64,000 nt of DNA from Canna indica. Lineage: Eukaryota; Streptophyta; Magnoliopsida; Zingiberales; Cannaceae. Where the stretch lies: positions 69,379,501 through 69,443,500 of the forward strand of contig CP136890.1 of assembly GCA_034359265.1 (NCBI GenBank), read 5' to 3'. The translations under genes were made by a program, and so were the position numbers. This document shows, one piece after another, positions 1 through 10,672 of the stretch. The first letter of the stretch is position 1, and each line of letters opens with the position of its first letter. The notes under the pieces were generated by a model. That model did not search any database, was not told where the DNA came from, and was given only the letters and a program-made list of their open reading frames with translations.

Positions 1-500
1 CTCGTGAGTCGCCAAGTATGTGCGCAGGGCGTTGTCCCCTAAGTCGCAGCGCAGAGCCGATGGCTCGTGAGTCGCCAAGTTTGTGCGCAGGGCGTTGTCC
101 CCTAAGTCGCCGCGCAGAGCCGATGGCTTGTGAGTCGCAAGGTTGGTGCGCTTGGCCGATGGCCTCTAAGACGCAAGATTTGTGCGCATGGCAAGATGTC
201 CTTTAAGACGCAAGGTTGGTGCGCATGGCCGATGGCCTCTAAGACGCAAGATCTGTGCGCATGGCAAGATGTCCTTTAAGACGCAAGTTTGGTGTGCATG
301 GCCGATGGCCTCTAAGACGCAAGATTTGTGCGCATGGCAAGATGTCCTTTAAGACGCAAGGTTGGTGCGCATGGCCGATGGCCTCTAAGACGCAAGATTT
401 GTGCGCATGGCAAGATGTCCTTTAAGACGCAAGGTTGGTGCGCATGGCCAGATGGCCTCTAAGACGCAAGATTTGTGCGCAGAGCAGATGGCTCTTAAGT
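1..500. repeat. Tandem repeat array, ~36-37 bp units in alternating pairs
   Basis: From about 168 to 490 the motif aagacgcaag recurs at 168, 204, 241, 278, 314, 351, 387, 424 and 461, a spacing of 36-37 bp. Two unit types alternate: one ends gcatggcaagatgtccttt, the other gcatggccgatggcctct. The higher-order period is therefore about 73 bp. Bases 1-167 hold older, more diverged versions built on gtgagtcgc and gcgcagagccgatgg. No coding potential is convincing, because the short ORFs follow the repeat. Its position just upstream of a gypsy 3' end suggests a non-coding spacer of that element (inference). Confidence 0.85.
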
Positions 501-636
501 CGCAAGATTGAAACGTCCGAACCAAGCACAAGTGAAGAACAGCTGTGGTGTGGCAGCAATGCTCTTAGTGCGGAGAGTTCGCGGACGTTGTGACCCGGTT
601 GGAGAAAATCCCTCAAGTCGTGATCGAGGAGCAGCG

Positions 637-800
637 TAAGACTTGAAGCTCGTTGAGATGGGCTCGGTGGAAGGCGCCATGACCTCTGCGGGGGGCGAGT
701 GAGCAAGCAGTGATCCATAAGACTTGAAGCTCGTTGAGATGGGCTCGGAGGAGGGCACCATGACTCCTGCGGGGGGCGAGTGAGCAAGCAGAGATCGGCT
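637..800. repeat. 81-bp tandem duplication
   Basis: The stretch beginning taagacttgaagctcgttg at 637 recurs at 718 with a few substitutions; both copies end in gcggggggcgagtgagcaag. It lies between the 36-37 bp array and the gypsy 3' tail and shows no coding sequence. Confidence 0.8.
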
Positions 801-859
801 CAAAGCGGCGGTGGAGGCAAGGCTCTAGTGTGGTGCAGCCACGGAACTACTCATCACTT

Positions 860-1460
860 GGGTGTTGCACAACGGCACCCAGATGTTATCTGAGACGAGC
901 GTTGCTCGTATGCTCCTTAAGTCTGGGACTTTTCATTGCCCAGCAAAAACGGGACTTGGTGAATTGAATAACCATTTCTCGGGTTCCTTCACGCGGGCGT
1001 TGCTCAACGACGCTCGTGTGCCCCACAAAGTCTGGGACCCTCATAGCCCAGCAACATCGGGACTTGGTGAACACAGTAGCTACTTCTCGGTGTCCATTCA
1101 AGCGAGCGTTGCTCAACGACGCTGGTGCCCCTTCAAGCGAAAGTTGTTCAACATCACTCGGTTGCTCCACAAGTCTGGGACTTTCATTGCCCAGCAACGA
1201 GTTTGGGAATCTCAAAGCCCTTTCTCGCAACAACAGGAGATGATGAAACTCAAAGATGTTCCAAGTAGTCATTTCCTGGTGGCGGACTTCACACGGTGAA
1301 ACTTGACATGTTGCGGCCCCACTGCGGCATGTCGTTACTCAGGCGGTGTTCCCTTCGACTACTTGTGAAGAATTCACTTCAGCAATTGCAGCCTATGCCA
1401 GAAAGGCGGTGCGGCCGAGGCGAGTTCGACGAGGACGTCGAAGCTTGAAGTGGGGGAGGA
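860..1460 (+). repeat. Degenerate repeats and polypurine tract at the 3' end of a Ty3/gypsy element
   Basis: Bases 890-1210 hold several diverged copies of a module containing gcgttgctcaacgacgctcg, tctgggactttcattgccca and cgggacttggtgaa. The stretch closes with a purine-rich tract, gtgggggagga, at 1450-1460, directly before a TGTTAGGGAC LTR-like start. Repeats followed by a PPT and an LTR fit the untranslated 3' end of a gypsy element. The open frames here (862-1299, 886-1272) look like by-products of the repeats. Confidence 0.55.
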
Positions 1461-2260
1461 TGTTAGGGACTTTTCGATGCGCCCGAGCGACGACGAATCA
1501 TGACGGAATGTTCCCTACATATTTGTAAATATGTTTTCGCGTCCATGTAATTTTGCCTTTATTTCTAGTTCGTACTTGTAAAACCTCTTGTGCAATCCCC
1601 ATGGGTCCGTGGTACGAGTTGTATGCATGTTGGGGTCATTCGACATTTGGTTCATCCGTCACGGCTAAGCGGAAGACCTTGTGTTCATTTCGTCATGGCC
1701 GTGGCCACGGAAAATCACCCCGTCGGGTGGCCCAAATTTTGTCATGCTCCTCGTGCTTTGAGGAACCTTGGGGGTGGCACATGGGGGTTAGGGGTCTCAT
1801 GTATAATGTAGGAGAGCGTTGGCAAACAAAGCGGTTGCCTTGGGCGGAGACGAACGAGTGGCCCATATGGGCATGCGACATGTCGTTCTCCGCCCAACAC
1901 AATTGCGGAGCTCGTCCTACACCCGGTTTTATGTTTTCTTGCGTCCATAGTCCTGTAATGTTGTTTTTGCTTTATGCCTTCAAAAGCCATTCGGCCAACA
2001 TGGTCTTTTGGGGGCGCGGACATGGAGCGCGAGGTTGGCACGTGGTCCAACTTATGCCCCGCGATGTTAAGTCGGGAAGCCCAATTCGGGACGGATTCGG
2101 GATTAAGGCTTATCCCTTGCACGGGATGCAAGGGTGCCGCACGGGTTCTTCCGCTCAAAACAATTGGCCCGTGACACTGCGGTCACCGGTGATGCATCTT
2201 TTGAGTTATCTACTGAGGAGCCTTTGGAGGGTACGCTAGTTCAGCCATGACCCGTATCAC
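1461..2260 (+). mobile_element. Ty3/gypsy 3' LTR, probably truncated on the right
   Basis: The LTR-like sequence begins tgttagggacttttcgatgc immediately after the PPT. No clear CA end or target duplication is visible. Around 2205-2280 the sequence changes to the gag region of a second element, so the right border is approximate. A 228-codon open frame at 1553-2239 has no recognisable domain and is not considered a gene. Confidence 0.45.
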
Positions 2261-2261
2261 A

Positions 2262-3345
2262 ATATGCCCTAGAGCGGATCGAGTCCCGTGAGAGGCAGAG
2301 GATTAGTCGACTGATCTAGCTCAAACGCTTAGGGAGAGGCAAGTTTGATAGTTTTGTTGGGAGCATCGACTCTACAGTGGCTAGGATGTGGGTCCGAGGT
2401 GGAGCGAGCTTTTGATGTCATGGATTGTCCTGCGGAAGAGCGGGTTGGCCTTGCGACCTATCGTCTCACTGGAGAGGCTCTTGATTGGTGGGAGGTGCAG
2501 TGGAAGATGTTACGTGGGGAGCTTATCTCGTGGGATAGGTTTCAAGGAGGTGTTCTTCAAGAATTACTACCCAGCCACTTATGTACGGTAGAAGGTGTAG
2601 GTGTTCCTTCAGTTGCGTCAAGGCACGATGCGAGTGGTGGAGTATGCTGCTAAGTTCAACTCACTCGCGAAGTTCATCCCTGATATGATTTTCTCGGATA
2701 ACAGGTGAGCAAAGTTTTTCTATGGTGGACTGAATAAGTCCATTAAGGGGTTGATAGCCGATGAGGAGTTGTTGGCGTATGACCGAGTGTTGAGGCAAGA
2801 GCTTCGGGTGGAGGCAACTCGTGATGTATCAGGATCGTCAGCAGGCGACTGCTAGTCGGGCGGTCCAGACTCAGGAGCAGATGAGTGGAGGTTACGATGG
2901 GCAGAGAAGGTAGAGCAGTACCACCCACTATACGACGAGGGTGGCAACGAGGATGATATTCAAATTACTTAGCCTCAACAAAAGAGAGCGAGGATGAGGT
3001 CGACTCAACCGCAGAGATCTACTATGCAGGGGGACCAATCGAGCAGAGACTAGTTGCATTGCTTCAAGTGTGGGGATATACACTTCATTTAGCGAGGGAT
3101 TGCCCGCATGATCAGAGTGTTTGCTACAGCTGCATGCAGTCGGGACACCTTAGGAGAGAGTGCATGGTCAGAATTTAGCCAGGAGGCCAGAGTTCCCTAC
3201 AGTAGCATCAAAGGGGCTCGCACTAGAGTGTGCCACAGTCATCTAGAGTGTTTGCACTCACCCAGCAGCAAGCTCAGGAGGATGTTCATGCTGACCATCA
3301 GGATTTTCTTGAGACAGGTACTCGAATTTGGGGCACTAAATTCCT
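2262..3345 (+). pseudogene. Ty3/gypsy gag with CCHC zinc knuckles, frameshifted
   Basis: This was the capsid/nucleocapsid protein that packages retrotransposon RNA. At 2400-2580 a retrotransposon gag domain is readable, with the signature YRLTGEALDWWE followed by FKNYYPATYVR in another frame. At 2590-2760 fragments such as VVEYAAKFNSLAKF and FYGGLNKSIKGL continue it across frame changes. At 3058-3170 there are two CCHC knuckles: CFKCG followed by a break, then RDCPH, and an intact CYSCMQSGHLRREC. The frame then reads SRVFALTQQQA, the start of a gypsy protease region, before the coding part stops and a PPT-like tggtgggaagaat follows. Protease, RT, RNase H and integrase are all missing, so a large internal deletion joins gag to the 3' end. 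Several stops and frameshifts make it non-functional. Confidence 0.8.
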
Positions 3346-3372
3346 TTAGGTGGGAAGAATATTATAACCTAA

Positions 3373-3400
<28 letters not shown>
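3373..3400. repeat. (AAT)n microsatellite
   Basis: About nine uninterrupted AAT units lie just inside the left edge of the LTR. Confidence 0.95.
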
Positions 3401-3403
<3 letters not shown>

Positions 3404-5008
3404 GGAACAAGTTGTAAATATCTTTCTTGGAGGGGCCTTTTTGCAAAAGTGCCTAATCCTATTTATTTAGCCCTAATACTCCCCTAATCTCGTTTGATGG
3501 GTGTTGGCAGCGGCTGAGGAGGCGTGTGATCGGAGCGGTGTGCGGTGGCGGTGAAGATCGGAGTTTGGAAGAATTTTAAGGTAGGAGTCTTTCTCTTCTT
3601 TGTTTATGTCATTTTCCATCTTCGATCATCGACGGCGGCAGCGAATCAGATGAAGAGTTTGGGAGGGGAAGGAGCAGGGAGAGACAAAGGGCTTGCAGAG
3701 CCGACTGGAAGGTAGCAGCAGTTGTGCCGCTACTGGTGGCATCGAGCCATGCGGCCTCGACGGCGGCCAGGCAGCAACAACCGTGCTGCTGCCCCGGCCT
3801 ATCATGTCAAAGGGACGGTGTCCCACCGCTGTTGGAGGCTAGTGGGGAGGCTAAAGGGGGGGCTGACGGGGGTCGTCAGCGGCCGGGAGGGTATTGGGTT
3901 AAAGACGAGTGAGAGAGAGGTTTAATTTAGATTTTTATAAATTAGATAATTAAAAAGGAGAGCTGTATCACATGAAATGAGTTTGATTTGTAGATTATTG
4001 GGTTATTTTTGGAGTTAATCATAGAATCATCGGATCGAGTTAAGGTGAATACCAAAATTGTAGGTTTTCGTGTTCTAAACGCGATGGCTATGTTAGATTT
4101 TTGATCGGAGGTCGTTTGGTAGGTCTTTTCTATTTTTTAGTATTATTTGGTAGTTAAATATGATTAATTCAGTTTGGTAAATAGTTAAATAATGTAGAAT
4201 AGTTGTATTCTATATTAGTTGGTGATTTAGAGTATGGATGGTTGTGTTGGGTGTGAGTTGAGTCTTGTTGTAGCCGATGAATGTTGAATGGGTAAATTGA
4301 TGATTTTACCCTTGCCTCTATTTGCTTGATTTGCTTCTGAAATCCGTTGATCTCCTGTTGCATTAGTTTGTTAAACATACCATGTTGATACATTCATATG
4401 TTGTACTAGTTGTCGTTTGTTAATATTCACTTGATCATGACATGATGCACATTACAGTGTTAGTGTTGTCATATGTTACTCATTATGCATGAGATATGTT
4501 GGTTGCATCATTATCTAGTTGTTGATATATATATACTTCGTGAGTTGATATCATGATTGATAGTATCATTCGCATGTTGTTAAATTATAGTAGTTGTGAG
4601 TATTGTTGTATGTTGCATTATGATCTACTATTGGGCGGAGGCCTCAGACACTATTTATTATTTACCCGAGGTGTTGGGCAAGTGGCACTGGTGATCACCA
4701 AATTACACACGAGGTGCGTCTACGGCATCGCGTTGTTAGATGTCAGCGGTCTATCCTTTGGATAGTTGCACCTCTTGCTTGAACGAGCTTGAGGTGTCAC
4801 TCTTTAGGTGTGGGGAGTGCAAGGGAAACCCACTTGTCCATTACGCTCTTGATTGGTATGAGTTTGCAATTAGTGATAGGTGAGCATGGGTATTTCATTG
4901 ACACGCAGTGTTTTATTGAAAATTGTATATGGTTGCATTGGGTTTAGCATTGCATCATGATTATTTACCTTTCTTGTTGACATATTGATACTTAGCATTG
5001 CTCAAACG

Positions 5009-5480
5009 CTAAGAGAAGCGCAACCTACAACTTAACAACAAGATACACCAGTAAATCTCATCAAGAACAACTAAAATCTACATTGCAAAAACGAGTTCTC
5101 AAAACAAAAGTTCAATATCAATCAATGATAGCTAAGAAAACAACTAAGCTTCTCTAGCTACCCAACTCCAAACTATTGACATACCTGCGAATCAGAGGCA
5201 ACCATATACAATTTTCAATAAACAAACATATACAATTGGGGAAATAATCAATATGTCAACAGTTTGTTTATTGAAAATTGTATATGGTTGCCTCTGATTC
5301 GCAGGTATGTCAATAGTTTGGAGTTGGGTAGCTAGAGAAGCTTAGTTGTTTTCTTAGCTATCATTGATTGATATTGAACTTTTGTTTTGAGAACTCGTTT
5401 TTGCAATGTAGATTTTAGTTGTTCTTGATGAGATTTACTGGTGTATCTTGTTGTTAAGTTGTAGGTTGCGCTTCTCTTAG
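5009..5480. repeat. Perfect inverted repeat, 219-bp arms, 34-bp spacer
   Basis: Bases 5009-5227 are, as far as I can read, an exact reverse complement of 5262-5480. The outer edges read ctaagagaagcgcaacctac and its complement; the inner edges are aataaacaaac and gtttgttt. The right arm runs naturally into the LTR end, so the left arm is an inverted copy of LTR sequence. Base 4909 onward (tattgaaaattgtatatggt) repeats the inner part of the right arm once more. Confidence 0.95.
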
Positions 5481-5523
5481 GTGAGATCCCTTATCTAGGG
5501 ATAAACCTAGACGGGGTGTAACA

Positions 5524-6057
5524 ATAATTTGATCAAGTTAGTTTATTGGCATCAAGTATAGAGCGCAATGACAGTGTAGACATGATGATGAGAATAAAAA
5601 ATAGCTACAAACGAAAAAAATAAAAATATGTATAAGTAGATGTTCACATAATATGATTATTGAGGACTTTAATAAGTCACGTTCTCCCACTAAATTCTCT
5701 TGTGTTTGCATTGCCTCACTTTGTGTTAGTTCGTGATTGATTGTCATTATCTTCCACATTTACAATTTTAATTGTGAGTTACCAAAAGATTCAAGAATCG
5801 ATAAAAATTAAAATTAAACTTAAATTTAGTTACAACACACTATTCACCCCCTTAGTGTGGCCATTCACTCCACACCGTTGGCATGTTCTAATTGTAGGGG
5901 GCCTTAATATTCTTGATCTTCCATGTCATTACAAACCTAGACTTGGAAGATGGATTTGAATGCTTTGTAGAAATGAAGGCACGACCTAGAGTCTGGTGCT
6001 TAATGTGTTATATCCTGGGATGTTCTTAGTAGTGTTGAAGGGTGAAATGAACCTTTT
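5524..6057. other. Intervening DNA with a decayed copia LTR end
   Basis: Bases 5740-5875 end in cacactattcaccccctta and gtgtggccattc, which match the 3' terminus of the copia LTR family found at 6058, 10673 and 25862, here in plus orientation. The rest (5880-6057) is unassigned; its last bases, ccttt, are a candidate target duplication for the element to the right. Confidence 0.5.
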
Positions 6058-7404
6058 GTTGGTGAAATGGCCACACTAGAGGGGGGTGAATAGTGTGTTA
6101 ACTAATCTTGTCGCCTAATTCTGGTTTTTATCATTTCTTGATTAGTTAGACTAAGCACGATATTAATAGCAAGCGGAAGCAATAAATATGAAGCAATTAA
6201 CACAAAATAATATATCAATGCTAACACAATTATTTATAGTGATTCGGCCCCAATGCCTACTCGACTACCTAAGCACCCCATTTAGGACTTCCAAACTAAA
6301 TCCACTAAATTATGAGTAGCTTACAATTGAGAACTTTACACCGGAAAGACCCTACACTCACCTCGAAGGCACTTACACACCCAGAAGTATCTCGCCTTCC
6401 TACCGAGTGAGCTTTCCCACCTTAATTCCTAAGACCTACTCCTAACTTAGTTTACACAAGTGGCTTTACACCTTCTATACCAAGGTAACAACTTACACAC
6501 AAGACCACACACTAGGTCTTCTTACAAACTCAAGTAAATTAAAGTAAAAATAAATCAAAAACAAATAAAAAACAAATCTATTACAAGAAGGAGGTGAAGA
6601 GAACTTATCACAATGAAAGCACCTCTTCTTCTTGATCCTAGCACCCTTGATGAGCCCTCCAATGAAGAACACTTGAAGATGAGAGATCAAGAGCTAGGTT
6701 TGAAGAATTTGATCAATGAGAAGCTTAGAGGATGCTAAAGATCACTCATTGAGACTTGGAAGCATCAACATTGGGCTAGGAATGAGTTTGGGATGGGTAT
6801 TTATAATCCCCCAAACACCAAGGCTCGTCAACGGGCATTTTTTTGCCCGTTGGTGATGCCCAGTCGCTTGCGCGTCGATTGTCGGTCGACCGACCGACCG
6901 ACCGTCGAGCAACCGAACGTAATCTGCTGCTTTTGGGCACACTTCGGTCGACCGACTGGTCAATGGAATTGGCTACTACCAATTTTTTGCCACATTAATT
7001 CGATAGATCGACCGGTCGACCGAATTGTCTTCTGCCTGATTTCCTCTTCTGCCGGTCGATGGATCGGTCAACCAAATCTGGGCAGGGCAATTTTCTTGTG
7101 AATTTTTCTTGCGCGCTTCATTTTCGGGCCTTTGGTGCGTCAACTTAGAGAGCTTTCCATTTGTTCTTTAGACTTGTCCAAGATGTCTTTGGTGCACACG
7201 TTGAACTTCGAGAAACCTCCATGACGAACCCGAACGTGTCGACCAATGTCCTTTCGATTTTCTGATTTCTTTGATATTTTCGATCGAGGACATCAAGCGC
7301 TAACCGATATGGAACCTAAAAATATTTCTCAATGAAACATTAGTTCCATGTTTGTTATCATCAAAACCGAAATTAAGACCAAGGTAGAAAACCTTAGGCC
7401 AACA
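6058..7404 (-). repeat. 3' LTR of the TR-GAG element
   Basis: Bounded by tgttggtgaaatgg on the left and accttaggccaaca on the right. On the minus strand a TATAAATA box is at 6798-6805; upstream of it (6880-7070) lies a cluster of GGTCGACCGA-like palindromes, probably U3 regulatory repeats. Confidence 0.9.
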
Positions 7405-9194
7405 ATCTCCCTCTTTTTGACAAACATTCTTAAGAAAATATATTCAATTAAGCACAAAGGATATCAAACATGGGATTTCTCCCCCTATCAACATGCATAT
7501 CTACATAATGGAACTCCCCTTATCTATATGCATGATTTTTCTATATTTTCTTTCGTTTTACCTATATTTTTCTCTCCCTTTTGACATCAATCAAAAAGAG
7601 CAAGAAAAGTCAATCTAGTGAAAGTTGTGACTCTAAAATTAGTTTTCATGAAGCATGAAGATCTCAACTCAAGCGATGAAAACATACATACAAGTGAGAC
7701 TAATTAATACATGATATCATAGAATGATCAATATAATCTAAAACTGGAAATCATGTACTAATTCAAGTATTGATATTACACGTATCGGTCGAAGTTTCAA
7801 AAGTAATTTTAGAAATGATTTTTCTTAAATAGTAATGAGAATGATACCAAAAATAGAATTACAATATCATACTTGACGTCTCATTCAAAGATTTTGACGA
7901 AAATCTAAAGTATCGTGAAATGAGCACTTGGGAAGAATGACATTTTCGTAAATAAGTGAATCTTTCATGATATTTCTAGATTTCAATCAAACTTTCAAAA
8001 TACCAAGATATGAACATTCAAAGCATGTATATCAAGTTTGAAGTGAAACTAATGTCAATTACCTAATGTTTCAACTTAGCATGATTTCAATAAAAAAAAA
8101 TAAGCATGTTAACATGAAATTGCTAAGTATCATTTTTTATCGTTTACTCATGGTTCTCCAAACTTAGACACATATACACCTAACATGAGTAAATCTAAAC
8201 ATGTTTGTGCAATTTGGGCTCAAAATGGGTTTTCTAAGTCAAATTGTTGACTTAGGTCAAACTTTTTCAACTTTGAGTCCCTTAAGATGATCTACACATG
8301 AATTTTCAAATCTAAACACCTGGAAGAATGTCATGTGTATATCTAAACATGTTTCATGAGTTTGGACTTAAGATAGAAGTATCTAATGTCAAATTTTAAC
8401 TTAGGACAACTTTCATTCAATGAAACTTGCCTAAGTACTAAAATTCTACCTACTCATGAGAATTCAAGGATTTATCAAGCAATTCTAATTATGAGTATAG
8501 AGACACCAATAAAGCATGAATATTGAGGTATTAGGCTAAGATTTTTACGAAATTCAAAGACATACCTCTTACATGAGAATTTTGCCAAACTTATCATTTT
8601 CTCCTAATTATTAGCCTTCCATTTTCATAAATGTTAACTTGAAAGCCAAAAATCATTAGTAGCACAATGATATAACAACTAGCAAGTTAGCATACTAAAT
8701 AGCAAAGGTGAAATAGAAATCTTCATTTGAGAATTTCAACCTAAGCTAGGTAGTGATAAATTCGTTTCAAGTAGAATTGTCATGAAACCAAAACGAATCG
8801 AGAGATCTCAAAATATAAAATTTTGAAAAGTAAGATCTCCAACCCTTCCTATTGGTTGAAAACCGAAAGGCCACATTGAGCCTACGATTTAGAACCTCAA
8901 GGTCGCATGAGCCTGATATAGGCTACATAGGTCTCCGAAGAGACCGGGAAATTAAAATAAAAAATCATTTCATAAAACAAATCGAGAACACGAAGATTAA
9001 CTAGAATCAAGCATTGTATCATAATCTTCAACTAGGGTAAAACAATGCAAGTTAGAAGATGATACCGGAATAGTTTTGATGCCAACTTTATCTAAGGCAT
9101 CAAGGTAGATTGAAGTTGCAACCAAGGAAGGATTCATCATTCAAGTCCATTGTCAACTTCAACACATCACTTTCCTTCAACCATGTGTGGTAGC
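7405..9194 (-). other. Long AT-rich non-coding tail of the TR-GAG element
   Basis: No ORF or domain is visible in this 1.8-kb stretch between gag and the 3' LTR. It has internal near-repeats such as taaatctaaacatgttt and ttgttgacttaggtcaaa. The copy at 16102-19199 holds the same kind of sequence with the same motifs, so the tail belongs to the family and is not a private deletion scar. The purine tract next to the LTR (7405-7425, read on the minus strand) is the likely PPT. Confidence 0.7.
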
Positions 9195-10109
9195 TCACCC
9201 TACAAGAGAACAAGAAACCTTCGGTACCCAAATGGCTTTGGGTCCTTGGGGATTAGATGGCTTAGGAATCCAAAGTGTCCTAGCTACACTTGGATTTTTT
9301 TTGAACGCACAATCATAAATAGTATGGCCAAAAATACCAAAACAAAAACAATGTCCATTGATTTTTTTTTTCATTTTTGCTTGGACATTAGATCTATCAT
9401 TTGAATGCTTGACATTTGAAACATGATGAGTATGATCATTCTTAGAAAAATCATTCTTCTTCTTATGATCATGAGGACTAATGGTAGAATGCATAGCATG
9501 AGAATGATGATGAACATTGACATTCTTTACATAAGCATTTCTAGTGTTATTAAGAGATGAAACATTTTTCAATTCGTTTACTTTCTTATTTAAGGACACA
9601 ATTAACCTCATTTTTAATGAATCAAGATATTGATATAAGGCTTTAGATTGAGATTTCAAATTGTTGTTTTGACTTATAATTTTTGAATTCTCAAGTTTCA
9701 AATTTTCATTCTCAAGCTTTAAGTCCTTAAGCTCAAGTTTCAACCTATCATGGGAAGAATCAAAAGAACTAGATTTCATTATCTCATTTTCTAGTTTTAA
9801 TTCATCCACATGTGAGTTAAGCCTTATATTATCTTTCTTCAATCTTTTATTTTCATTATCCTTTTTACCAAGCAAGGCATACATTTTCTTGTATTCATCT
9901 ACTAACTCATTATATGATATGTAAAGAGAACTAGTAGAGCTAGCATTATTATTATCATTAGCATGACTAGAGGGAGAAGAGTGTACCTTATCATTAGTAT
10001 CCATGAGGCAAACTTTCAGAGTGGCTTCATGGTCATGAAAAAAGGATGCATCACTTGAGTAAGATGTGGAGGTGGAAGCACTTGACCTCTTCCTTGCTTT
10101 GTTCACCAT
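9195..10109 (-). CDS. copia gag, C-terminal part: coiled coil plus CCHC knuckle
   Basis: This 304-codon frame covers the second half of a SIRE-like copia gag. A Ser-rich start is followed by a long Lys/Leu/Asn-rich coiled coil (roughly residues 65-180), then a His-rich linker and one zinc knuckle (CFCFGIFGHTIYDC). Just after it comes WIPKPSNPQGPKAIWVPK, the W..NPxGPKxxWVPK motif that in complete copia elements leads into pol. Here the frame stops about 6 residues later and no pol follows. The frame overlaps the N-terminal gag ORF by 59 bp in a different frame, so a single frameshift probably separates two halves of one protein. The start ATG given by the open frame is probably not the original one. 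Confidence 0.8.
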   Translation of the reverse strand: MVNKARKRSSASTSTSYSSDASFFHDHEATLKVCLMDTNDKVHSSPSSHANDNNNASSTSSLYISYNELVDEYKKMYALLGKKDNENKRLKKDNIRLNSHVDELKLENEIMKSSSFDSSHDRLKLELKDLKLENENLKLENSKIISQNNNLKSQSKALYQYLDSLKMRLIVSLNKKVNELKNVSSLNNTRNAYVKNVNVHHHSHAMHSTISPHDHKKKNDFSKNDHTHHVSNVKHSNDRSNVQAKMKKKINGHCFCFGIFGHTIYDCAFKKNPSVARTLWIPKPSNPQGPKAIWVPKVSCSLVG

Positions 10110-10605
10110 GGTAGGGTAATTTTTTCTTCACATGCCCCTTTTTCTTGCAAGCATGACAAATCAACTTTCGTTTTCGGCTCTTAGAGTTGCTCCTTTGACT
10201 AGACACACTATGGGCATCAAAACCAAGATTAGTAGTAGGTGAGTGACCATTGTCATCACCACCTTCATCAAAAGTGCCAATCTCTTCGGTTTTGGCATAA
10301 TCATATAAAACACTTAAAGTGGCCCATAAATCATAAGCCGAAGAGTAATGCATGACTTTATCTAGGATGTCATTTGGTAATGTGCAAAGAATACAATTCA
10401 TGGCATAACCAATATACTTAAATATTTTCTTATCTAATTCACTCCAAGCATGCATGTCGAACTTAGGTTCAATGAATTCTAGTCTTAACATGTTAAGGAC
10501 ACCAAAACCCTTACTCTTTAAATATGTGTACATCCTATATTTCCAAAGACCAAAGTTCGAGGCATTGAACCTAGGAGGTGAAGACGCTAAACTCTCTAGT
10601 GCCAT
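10051..10605 (-). CDS. copia gag, N-terminal part (UBN2-like)
   Basis: This 184-codon frame starts MALESLASSPPRF, the usual beginning of SIRE-type copia gag, 54 bp inside the PBS. It continues with NFGLWKYRMYTYLKSKGF and SAYDLWATLSVLYDYAKTEE, as in UBN2-type capsid domains. Near the C-terminus a knuckle reads CHACKKKGHVKKKLP, where the last Cys is replaced, so zinc binding may be lost. Compared with full gag proteins the central portion between the YDLW motif and the acidic linker is shortened. The product would form particles and bind RNA, allowing mobilisation by the pol of a complete relative. The start is well supported by its distance from the PBS and by the same start in the copy at 14377 (where it is mutated). 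Confidence 0.8.
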   Translation of the reverse strand: MALESLASSPPRFNASNFGLWKYRMYTYLKSKGFGVLNMLRLEFIEPKFDMHAWSELDKKIFKYIGYAMNCILCTLPNDILDKVMHYSSAYDLWATLSVLYDYAKTEEIGTFDEGGDDNGHSPTTNLGFDAHSVSSQRSNSKSRKRKLICHACKKKGHVKKKLPYHGEQSKEEVKCFHLHILLK

Positions 10606-10658
10606 TTTCAGATCGAGACTACATGTAGACGAGATGGTAAAATCTCAATCCACGACCC

Positions 10659-10670
10659 GCTCTGATACCA
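10659..10670 (-). other. Primer-binding site (initiator tRNA-Met)
   Basis: On the minus strand the bases read TGGTATCAGAGC, complementary to the 3' end of plant initiator tRNA-Met, 2 nt inside the 5' LTR. Confidence 0.9.
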
Positions 10671-10672
10671 AT

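Larger units (their letters stand above)
3363..5523 (+). mobile_element. Ty3/gypsy LTR (about 2.16 kb)
   Basis: The left edge follows a PPT-like tract and reads tataacctaa, a decayed version of the tgtaagaccc start seen intact at 21600. The right edge reads acctagacggggtgtaaca, the usual end of this LTR group. No primer-binding site follows, so this is the 3' LTR of the gag remnant to the left. Bases 3480-3900 are GC-rich and 3920-5000 AT-rich. No gene is supported inside. Confidence 0.6.

Noticed and set aside
1..500. CRISPR-like array
   Set aside because: Units are contiguous tandem repeats without unique spacers, in a plant genome.
1553..2239. 228-codon open frame on the plus strand
   Set aside because: It lies in LTR sequence, has Cys/His/Trp-rich random-looking composition and no domain. 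A minus-strand frame of 138 codons overlaps it.
5009..5480. Palindrome as a MITE or transposon
   Set aside because: The right arm is continuous with the LTR end and there are no terminal repeats or target duplication; an inverted duplication or an assembly artefact fits better.
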